Assembly: GCA_023433655.1 (NCBI GenBank)
Contig: JAEYUE010000221.1
Location: 1-18,754, forward strand
Length of the DNA stretch: 18,754 bases
DNA from: Pseudomonadota bacterium
Lineage (GTDB): Bacteria; Pseudomonadota; Alphaproteobacteria; Caulobacterales; Caulobacteraceae
Direction: 5' to 3'
Each line of letters starts with the position of its first letter. Positions within the stretch are counted from its first letter, which is position 1. The notes beneath the pieces are model-generated. The model saw only the letters and a program-made list of their open reading frames with translations. It was not told the origin of the DNA and ran no database searches. Shown piece by piece: positions 13,979 through 18,754 of the stretch. Position numbers and translations under genes: made by a program.

Positions 13979-14544
13979 CCGCCGTCAGGAACGTCCACAC
14001 GCCGCACGAGCAGGAGCGCAAGTCCCGTCGTCGCCAGGGCCAGTCCGAGCAGGGGCCCCCATCCCGCCGTCGACCCGGCGAGGGCGCCGCCGGAAAGCGC
14101 GATCGCGGCGACGGCGGAGGCGAGCGCCGACGCGAAAAGCCATCGCCACGCGCCCGCCGGGCGCAGCTTCAGCGCCAGGGCCAGCTGGATGCCGCCGTCC
14201 ATCACCAGGGCCGAAACCACCAGGACGGCGACGGCGAGCGCTCCCGCTCCGGGATTGTAGAAGAGGAAGACGCCCGAGAGCGCGGAAACGCCGCCCGCGA
14301 TCAGCAGGGCGGTGACCGGCCTTCCGGCCAGCACCAACAAGAGCCAGATCGCCAGGATGGTCATGCCGGCGAACCAGAGCACCCAGCCGGAGGCGCCGCC
14401 CAGAATGACTCCCCCCCGGTCCGGGGCCGCGGTGACGATGGCGCCCGCCAGAATAAGGGCCAGGGCGGCCAGCAACGTCCTCTGCGGGCGAGCGGCGAGG
14501 GCGTCGTTCAGTTTCTCGAAGCCATGCAGCGCCTGGGCCGTCAT
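13975..14544 (-). CDS. HdeD-like (DUF308) membrane protein
   Basis: A 189-residue, alanine/leucine-rich protein with about six membrane segments in short hairpins (for example TLLAALALILAGAIV, WVLWFAGMTILAIWLLLV, ALAVAVLVVSALVMDGGIQL). The internal repeat of GG-x-SALSGVFLFYNP type, with the conserved 'D-G-x-x-x-L-A-L-x-L' helix, is typical of HdeD/DUF308 proteins. HdeD in E. coli is an inner-membrane protein linked to acid resistance at high cell density; its biochemical role is not known. The ATG at 14544 has AGGGAG upstream and is exactly 57.5 bases from the centre of the perfect FixK box at 14595-14608. It heads the HdeD / Nudix pair. Confidence 0.8.
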   Translation of the reverse strand: MTAQALHGFEKLNDALAARPQRTLLAALALILAGAIVTAAPDRGGVILGGASGWVLWFAGMTILAIWLLLVLAGRPVTALLIAGGVSALSGVFLFYNPGAGALAVAVLVVSALVMDGGIQLALALKLRPAGAWRWLFASALASAVAAIALSGGALAGSTAGWGPLLGLALATTGLALLLVRRVDVPDGG

Positions 14545-14594
14545 CCTCGTCTCCCTGTCCCACGCCCTCCTTGCATGGGGGCGAGGCGCCCGCC

Positions 14595-14608
14595 TTGATG
14601 ACGATCAA
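14595..14608. promoter_or_regulatory. FixK/FNR box, perfect palindrome, divergent hdeD-like / hsp20
   Basis: TTGATGACGATCAA matches the TTGAT-N4-ATCAA consensus at all ten positions. It is 57.5 bases (centre) from the HdeD-like ATG (14544, minus) but about 122 bases from the Hsp20 ATG (14724, plus). It therefore most likely drives the minus-strand pair, while the second box at 14639-14652 is nearer Hsp20. Confidence 0.87.
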
Positions 14609-14638
14609 ACGTCGGGTCGCGGTGATCGCGCCGACGAA

Positions 14639-14652
14639 TTGCGAAAGATCAA
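14639..14652. promoter_or_regulatory. weaker FixK/FNR-like box upstream of hsp20
   Basis: TTGCGAAAGATCAA keeps TTG and a full ATCAA half site, followed by GGCG as at several other boxes here. Its centre is 78.5 bases before the Hsp20 ATG at 14724, a reasonable position for an activator-dependent promoter with a ~37-base leader. Two mismatches in one half make it less certain than the others. Confidence 0.55.
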
Positions 14653-14723
14653 GGCGGGGATGGGCCGGACCCGGTCTTCTCAGGACGGCGCCGGCAGGGC
14701 GCCTCGAGCCTCAGGAGATCATG

Positions 14724-15188
14724 ATGACCGCACAATCATCCCCCGCCCCGTCGACGTCGGCGCGGGGCGTCGCGCCCTTCCTGGCGCCGCTGCAGCGCGA
14801 GTTCGACAGGGTGCTCGCCGAATTCAACGGCTTCGACCTGGGTGAAGCCTTCGGACCGTCCCCGCGCATGGACCTTCGCGAGGTTGACGGCGGCATCGAG
14901 CTCACCGCCGAACTTCCCGGCCTCGACGAAAAGGACGTCCGCATCGATTTCCAGGACGATCTCCTCACGATCAGCGGCGAGAAGAAGACCTCCTCGGAGT
15001 CGAACGACAAGGGCGTTCGCATGGTCGAGCGTCGCTACGGGGCCTTCTCCCGCTCGGTCCGCCTGCCCGCCGGCGTGAAGGCTGAGGAGATCAAGGCCTC
15101 GCTGAAACAGGGCGTGCTCACCGTGACGGCGCCGCTCGACTCCGCGGCCCGGAACCGGACAGTCCGGATTCCGGTCAAGAGCAATTGA
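14724..15188 (+). CDS. Hsp20 / alpha-crystallin small heat-shock protein
   Basis: A 154-residue small chaperone. Of two adjacent ATGs (14721, 14724) the second has the better distance from AGGAG (14713-14717). The alpha-crystallin domain spans about residues 48-145: PRMDLREVDGGIELTAELPG, VRIDFQDDLLTISGEKK, ERRYGAFSRSVRLPAGV and the hallmark KQGVLTVTAP. The C-terminus has the short IPV-type anchor (VRIPVKSN) used for oligomer assembly. ATP-independent cytoplasmic holdase that prevents aggregation of unfolding proteins. Unlike heat-shock-regulated copies, no ROSE-type RNA thermometer leader or CIRCE element was noticed; instead FixK-type boxes precede it. The next gene starts 11 bases after the stop. 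Confidence 0.93.
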   Translation: MTAQSSPAPSTSARGVAPFLAPLQREFDRVLAEFNGFDLGEAFGPSPRMDLREVDGGIELTAELPGLDEKDVRIDFQDDLLTISGEKKTSSESNDKGVRMVERRYGAFSRSVRLPAGVKAEEIKASLKQGVLTVTAPLDSAARNRTVRIPVKSN

Positions 15189-15199
15189 GGGAGAGCGGC

Positions 15200-15643
15200 G
15201 TGGACCTGACCGGACCGAGCCTGCTGCTGGTGGCCGACGGGCGACGGGCGCGGCTATTCGAAGAGCGCCGGCGTGGCGGGCCGCTGTTCGAGATCACGGA
15301 AGAGCTTGGCGACCTGACGCCGAACCATCCGATCGCCTCCAGCTTTCGCGGGCGCACGCACGACCGGTTCGGGCCGGCCTCGCACACGGTCGGCGGACCC
15401 GGTCCGAAGGAGCGTCTGGAGGAGGCCTTCGTGGAACAGGTCGCGGCGAGGACCGCCCGGATCGTCAAAGCTCGCGGCGACGTGGATCTGGTGCTGGTGG
15501 CCGAGCCGCGCGCGCTGGGGCGGCTGCGCCGCGGCCTCGCCCACGCCGGCGTGACAGCCGTCCTGGCGGAGGCGAGCGACCGGGTTGCCGGGACAGAGGA
15601 AAGCCTCCGCGACAGTCTCCGCGAACTTCGGCGCAGCGCCTGA
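15200..15643 (+). CDS. host-attachment-family protein (PF10116-like)
   Basis: A 147-residue protein. GTG at 15200 is taken as start because GAGGGAGAG, overlapping the Hsp20 stop, lies just upstream; the frame can also open at a TTG at 15185. The pattern LLLVADGRRARLFEERRRGGPLFEI, a central basic loop (FRGRTHDRFG) and a C-terminal LVLVAEPRALGRLRRGL fits the family annotated as 'protein required for attachment to host cells'. The fold resembles the eRF1 domain 2 / RNase H-like group, so ribosome or RNA association is another possibility. The family name comes from an Agrobacterium phenotype and should not be taken as its function here. Forms an operon with Hsp20, which suggests a stress-related role. 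Confidence 0.78.
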   Translation: MDLTGPSLLLVADGRRARLFEERRRGGPLFEITEELGDLTPNHPIASSFRGRTHDRFGPASHTVGGPGPKERLEEAFVEQVAARTARIVKARGDVDLVLVAEPRALGRLRRGLAHAGVTAVLAEASDRVAGTEESLRDSLRELRRSA

Positions 15644-15652
15644 CGCCGGCGT

Positions 15653-15683
15653 GATCAGTCGCAGCGGGCGCGATCAGTCGCAG
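15653..15683. repeat. short tandem direct repeat at the convergent gene ends
   Basis: GATCAGTCGCAG occurs twice, at 15653-15664 and 15672-15683, with a 19-base period, across the stop codon of the alcohol dehydrogenase gene. It lies in the 30-base gap between two convergent genes. It may be a small duplication of the gene end; no terminator hairpin with a T tract is visible. Confidence 0.6.
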
Positions 15684-16678
15684 CCGCACTCCGGGATGAG
15701 CACGGCGGCCCCGACGAATCTCCCGGCGCGGAGATCCGCAAGCGCGTCATTGGCGCGCCCGAGAGGATAGCGGGACACGTGCGGCCGGATGCATGCGCGT
15801 TCAGCGAGGGGAAGGTATTCCAGCGCATCCTGCCGGGTGAGGTTGGCGACGGAGGCCAGCACCCGTTCCCCCCACAGTCGCTCGTAGGGCATCGCCGGAA
15901 CCTCGCTCATGTGGATCCCGGCGCAGATGACGGCTCCGCCCGGACGCGTTGCAGCGAGGGCGGCGGGCACAAGCGCGCCCACCGGTGCGAACAGGATCGC
16001 GGCGTCGAGGGGGACGGGCGCCGCGGAGTCGGACGGCCCGGCCCATGCGCAGCCCAGCGATCGCGCCAGGTCGGCAGCGGCCTCGTCGCCCGGGCGCACG
16101 AAGGCATGGACGGTCTGGTCCTGCCAGACCGCCAGCTGGGCCAGCAGGTGGGCGGCGGCGCCGAAGCCGTACAGGCCCAGGATCTTCACACGGCGGCCGG
16201 CGCAGGCCATGCGCCAGGCGCGGTAGCCGATCAGTCCGGCGCACAGCAGCGGCGCGCATTCGGCGTCCGACAGCGCGGCCGGGAGGGGGACAGTGTAGCG
16301 CGCATCGACGATCGCCATGTCGGCGTAGCCGCCGTCCCGGGTCCAGCCGTGGAATTCCGCGCGTTCGCAGAGATTCTCGCGGCCCTCCAGACAATAGTCG
16401 CAGCGGCCGCATGTCCACGCCAGCCAGGTCGCGCCGCGACGGTCGCCCACCTGGAGGCCGTCGACATTGGGCCCCACTGCGTCGACCTGGCCGACAATCT
16501 CATGGCCGGGCACGATCCCAGCCCGCCGGAGCGGAAGGTCGCCGTCGACCACGTGCAGGTCCGTGCGGCACACGCCGCAGGCGGCGATCCGGAGGCGCAC
16601 CTGACCCGGCCCCGGCTCGGCGTCCGGGCGCTTTCGAGCGGTCAGCCGGCCGGCGGCCTCGAGGGTCATGGCGCGCAT
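15674..16678 (-). CDS. zinc-dependent alcohol dehydrogenase (MDR family)
   Basis: A 334-residue medium-chain dehydrogenase. Catalytic zinc ligands are C37 (CGVCRTDLH), H59/E60 (PGHE) and C146 (PLLCAG); structural zinc cysteines are C90, C93, C96 and C104. The Rossmann loop reads GLYGFGAAAH, a G-x-x-G-x-G variant common in the AdhP-like 'alcohol dehydrogenase / zinc-binding family' of proteobacteria. The protein ends in an unusual ECGCD tail. Likely reaction: NAD-linked interconversion of short alcohols and aldehydes, useful for regenerating NAD+ when respiration is limited. The ATG at 16678 has AGGAGG 5-6 bases upstream. It is divergent from USP-4 and shares the perfect FixK box at 16726-16739 (centre 54.5 bases away). 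Confidence 0.9.
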   Translation of the reverse strand: MRAMTLEAAGRLTARKRPDAEPGPGQVRLRIAACGVCRTDLHVVDGDLPLRRAGIVPGHEIVGQVDAVGPNVDGLQVGDRRGATWLAWTCGRCDYCLEGRENLCERAEFHGWTRDGGYADMAIVDARYTVPLPAALSDAECAPLLCAGLIGYRAWRMACAGRRVKILGLYGFGAAAHLLAQLAVWQDQTVHAFVRPGDEAAADLARSLGCAWAGPSDSAAPVPLDAAILFAPVGALVPAALAATRPGGAVICAGIHMSEVPAMPYERLWGERVLASVANLTRQDALEYLPLAERACIRPHVSRYPLGRANDALADLRAGRFVGAAVLIPECGCD

Positions 16679-16725
16679 CGTCGCCTCCTTCCGGGCTGAT
16701 CGTGCCCGCCGCCGGCGGCCGCGTC

Positions 16726-16739
16726 TTGATGCGGATCAA
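16726..16739. promoter_or_regulatory. FixK/FNR box, perfect palindrome, divergent ADH / USP-4
   Basis: TTGATGCGGATCAA matches TTGAT-N4-ATCAA at all ten positions. Its centre is 54.5 bases from the ADH ATG (16678, minus) and 55.5 bases from the USP-4 ATG (16788, plus). This is a second near-symmetric divergent promoter of the type seen at 3866-3879. Confidence 0.87.
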
Positions 16740-16787
16740 GGTCGACGGGCGGAAAGGGCGCCTTCCTGAACGATGGAGGAAGTCGCC

Positions 16788-17630
16788 ATGAGCTACGCCA
16801 GCCTGTTGACCTTCGTGGACGGAAGCCCGGCCTCGCTTGAACGGGCGCAGATCGCCGCGCGGATCGCCGAAACGTTCGACGCCCGGCTGACGGGTGTTTT
16901 TTCCCGGCCTGCGTTGCCGGTCTCGGCGTGGGACGAACCGGTCTACTGGGGCATGCCGCCGGTCATTCCGCCCGCCGTCCCCCCTGAAGTCATGGCGGAG
17001 CACGAGCGCCGCACCGACGCCCAGGCGGAGGCCGCGCGCCTCTCGTTCGAGAGCGCCGCGGCGGCGGCTGGATGCCGATCGGACTGGATCGTCGCCCCGG
17101 CCGACGATGGCGCTGAGGCGCTCGCGCTGGTGCGGCGAACCGATCTGGTCGTGCTGCCCCCCGATCGCCTGCCGACAGTCGGCCCCACCGGCACGTCGAC
17201 CGCCGACCTGGCCCTGGGCGCCGGCGGTCCGGCGCTGATCCTTCCGGAGGGCGCCGAGGCGCCCGCCGGGCGGGTCCTCGTCGCCTGGAATGGAAGCCGC
17301 GAGGCCGCACGGGCCGTGCGCGACTCCTGGCCGTTCCTGGCGAGGGCGGAGACCGTCCACGTCGTGGTGGTCGGATCGGGCGAGATCAACGAACCCGACA
17401 GCCGTCTGCAGCGCTATTTCGAGGAGCACGGCTGCACCGCGCAGCTGGTGGTCGAGCGCGAGTCCGACGCTCCCGTCGGGGACGTCCTGTTGCGGCAGGC
17501 CCAGGTGCTGGGGACGGATCTGGTGGTGATGGGCCTCTACGGCCATTCCCGCCTGCGTGAGACGATGCTCGGCGGGGTAAGCCGCGCCTTCCTCCACAGC
17601 TGCCCGGTCGCCATGCTCGTGTCGCACTGA
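16788..17630 (+). CDS. universal stress protein, tandem UspA domains (USP-4)
   Basis: A 280-residue tandem USP. The ATG at 16788 is chosen over one at 16773 because GGAGGA (16775-16780) sits 7 bases upstream and the protein then begins MSYASLLTFVDGS, very like USP-1 (MTYASLLVAVEDG). The C-terminal half starts at GRVLVAWNGSREAARA and contains the nucleotide-binding-type loop GLYGHSRLRETMLGGVSR (residues 249-266). The N-terminal half has a proline-rich insert (WGMPPVIPPAVPPEV) and no glycine motif. USP-1 and USP-4 look like one subgroup, and USP-2 and USP-3 another. Regulated from the divergent FixK box. Function beyond stress survival is unknown. Confidence 0.9.
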   Translation: MSYASLLTFVDGSPASLERAQIAARIAETFDARLTGVFSRPALPVSAWDEPVYWGMPPVIPPAVPPEVMAEHERRTDAQAEAARLSFESAAAAAGCRSDWIVAPADDGAEALALVRRTDLVVLPPDRLPTVGPTGTSTADLALGAGGPALILPEGAEAPAGRVLVAWNGSREAARAVRDSWPFLARAETVHVVVVGSGEINEPDSRLQRYFEEHGCTAQLVVERESDAPVGDVLLRQAQVLGTDLVVMGLYGHSRLRETMLGGVSRAFLHSCPVAMLVSH

Positions 17631-17649
17631 GCGGCCGCCCACGGCGGAT

Positions 17650-17883
17650 CTAGAGTTCGCGCTCCGGGAAGGTCGGCGCCCGACCGAAGGCGGGGCCGGG
17701 CGCCAGGCCGAGCCGGCGGAAGGCCCACGCCGCCGGGCACAAGCCGGTGATCGAGGCCTGGAACAGGTTCAGGCCGACGAAGACCGTCAGCCACGCCCAG
17801 CCGGGGTGGACCCAGCGGGTCAGCGCCAGGCTCAGCAGAACCATGACGCCGGCGAACATCATGACGGCGCGATCGACATTCAT
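17650..17883 (-). CDS. DUF2892 inner-membrane protein
   Basis: A 77-residue protein starting MNVDRAVMMFAGVMVLLSLAL with a second hydrophobic helix (WAWLTVFVGLNLFQASITGLCPAAW). The N-D/V-R-A-x-R/M-x-x-A-G start and the closing 'G-x-C-P' are hallmarks of DUF2892, the small two-helix membrane domain also found fused to rhodanese in YgaP. Its start overlaps the stop of the SQR-like gene by four bases (ATGA). DUF2892 proteins commonly accompany sulfide:quinone oxidoreductase and rhodanese genes, so a role in sulfur-compound handling at the membrane is plausible. It converges on USP-4 with a 19-base gap that holds no obvious terminator. Confidence 0.85.
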   Translation of the reverse strand: MNVDRAVMMFAGVMVLLSLALTRWVHPGWAWLTVFVGLNLFQASITGLCPAAWAFRRLGLAPGPAFGRAPTFPEREL

Positions 17884-18754
17884 GGCCGAGACTCCTGGGC
17901 TTGGGGTGAGGGACGGCGCAGCTTGTGGGCGCCGATCAGGTCGAGGGCCAGCTTCTCATAGAGGGGTTCGGCCTGGCCCTTGCGGACCTTGTGCAGGAAG
18001 TACCCCTCGAAGGCGACCTTGGCGGCGTGCACCCAGCGGCCGCTTGAGGACCAGTTGATGTTGCGGGGCGGAATCTGGGGCTGGGCCATGAAGGCGACGC
18101 CGCCGTCGCCGAAATCGGCGAGGCAGATGGCGTTCCAGCTGGCTTCGTGGGTCGGCGCCTCGCCGGCGAGGATCTGCTTCAGGTTGGCCGCGATGGCCGT
18201 GACCATGCTCTCGATCATGAAGCCGGTCTTGGGCACCCCGACCGGCACCGGGGTCGGCCCGGTCGGCGGAATGGCGATGCAGACGCCGAGGGCGAAGATG
18301 TCCGGCCAGGCCGGATTGCGCTGATGCTTGTCGACGAGCACGAAGCCGCGCGGATTGGTCAATCCCTCGACGCCGCGGACCGCCTCGACGCCCCGGAAGG
18401 CCGGAAGCATCATCGAGTAGGCGAAGGGGACGTCGTGCTCTTTCACCACGTTCCCGTCGGGGCCGACTTCCTCGACATGCATCAGGCCCGCGTCGACGCT
18501 CTTCACCCGGGCGTTGGTGATCCATTTGATGTGCCGCTGGCGCATCTCGCTTTCCAGCAGGCCCTTGGTGTCGCCGACGCCGTCGAGGCCGAGGTGGCCG
18601 ATATAGGGTTCCGAGGTGACGAAGGTCATCGGCACCTTGTCGCGCAGCCTGCGCCGGCGCAGCTCGGTGTCCAGGATCATGGCGAACTCGTAGGCGGGCC
18701 CGAAGCAGGACGCGCCCTGGACGGCGCCGACCACGATGGGGCCCGGGTTCTGCA
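17880..18754 (-). CDS. sulfide:quinone oxidoreductase-like FAD flavoprotein, N-terminus beyond window
   Basis: The frame is open to the window edge; 291 codons are seen, and the start lies outside. The visible part includes PIVVGAVQGASCFGPAYEF, VTSEPYIGHLGLDGVGD, an FAD-contact segment DIFALGVCIAIPPTGPTPVP, and GVPKTGFMIESMVTAIAANL, all matching the SQR / FCSD / type-II NADH dehydrogenase superfamily, closest to the SQR-like branch. The cysteines in GASCFG and GVCIA are candidates for the redox-active pair. Expected reaction: sulfide oxidised to polysulfide with electrons passed to quinone at the inner membrane; other sulfur or quinone substrates are possible. The C-terminal region (about 60 residues, ending in a Pro/Arg-rich tail) would carry the membrane-associating helices. 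Any promoter lies outside this window. Confidence 0.82.
   Translation of the reverse strand, partial: QNPGPIVVGAVQGASCFGPAYEFAMILDTELRRRRLRDKVPMTFVTSEPYIGHLGLDGVGDTKGLLESEMRQRHIKWITNARVKSVDAGLMHVEEVGPDGNVVKEHDVPFAYSMMLPAFRGVEAVRGVEGLTNPRGFVLVDKHQRNPAWPDIFALGVCIAIPPTGPTPVPVGVPKTGFMIESMVTAIAANLKQILAGEAPTHEASWNAICLADFGDGGVAFMAQPQIPPRNINWSSSGRWVHAAKVAFEGYFLHKVRKGQAEPLYEKLALDLIGAHKLRRPSPQAQESRP

Noticed and set aside
15087..15100. GCTGAGGAGATCAA inside the hsp20 coding region resembles a FixK box
   Set aside because: One half site is poor, it lies within the alpha-crystallin coding sequence (KAEEIKAS), and no start codon is suitably placed downstream.
1..18754. CRISPR arrays, toxin-antitoxin pairs, transposases, phage genes, tRNA or rRNA
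   Set aside because: No regularly spaced repeats, recognisable mobile-element proteins, or RNA gene signatures were found; base composition is uniform across the window.

Overview
The window is GC-rich, densely coded DNA from a proteobacterium, most probably an alphaproteobacterium. The main evidence is a complete heme-PAS FixL / FixJ / FixK oxygen-sensing module; Caulobacterales-type organisms are a plausible host, but the exact taxon is inference. No rRNA, tRNA, CRISPR array, insertion sequence or phage gene was seen. No gene-free stretch exceeds 300 bases; the longest is about 180 bases (14545-14723) and holds two regulatory boxes.

Layout. 1-2292 (minus): 5' part of a fused HyuA-HyuB type 5-oxoprolinase. 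2391-3815 (minus): a tandem-domain universal stress protein (USP) followed by a flavodoxin-fold NAD(P)H oxidoreductase. 3930-4301 (plus): a small exported monohaem cytochrome c, divergent from that USP. 4409-8355 (plus): a tightly coupled run of USP, USP, LysE/RhtB exporter and beta-CASP metallo-beta-lactamase nuclease. 8349-8984 (minus): a sensorless HisKA_2-type histidine kinase. 9087-9725 (plus): a second flavodoxin-fold oxidoreductase. 9710-10515 (minus): a short-chain dehydrogenase behind a 13-codon leader ORF. 10592-13364 (minus): fixK-fixL-fixJ. 13463-14544 (minus): an HdeD-like membrane protein and a Nudix hydrolase. 14724-15643 (plus): Hsp20 and a host-attachment-family protein. 15674-16678 (minus): a zinc alcohol dehydrogenase. 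16788-17630 (plus): a fourth USP. 17650-18754 (minus): a DUF2892 membrane protein and the 3' part of a sulfide:quinone oxidoreductase-like flavoprotein.

The unifying signal is a set of FNR/FixK-type palindromes (TTGAT-N4-ATCAA and close variants) in almost every divergent intergenic region: 3866-3879, 4345-4358, 9040-9053, 10565-10578, 14595-14608 and 16726-16739, plus a weaker copy at 14639-14652. Four start codons lie exactly 57.5 nt from a box centre, and three more lie 54.5-56.5 nt away. The regulator that should read these boxes (FixK, with an E-x-x-S-R recognition helix and no N-terminal Fe-S cysteines) is encoded in the same window. So is the heme-PAS kinase/response regulator pair expected to control it.

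My reading is a self-contained low-oxygen / redox-stress island. FixL senses O2, FixJ activates fixK (and probably fixLJ, since they appear to be one operon), and FixK switches on USPs, Hsp20, redox enzymes, a cytochrome c, membrane proteins and an RNA-processing nuclease. The gene content resembles, by analogy only, the mycobacterial DosR dormancy regulon (heme sensor kinases, USPs, alpha-crystallin Hsp20). The physiological role is inference; the boxes and their spacing are read directly from the sequence.
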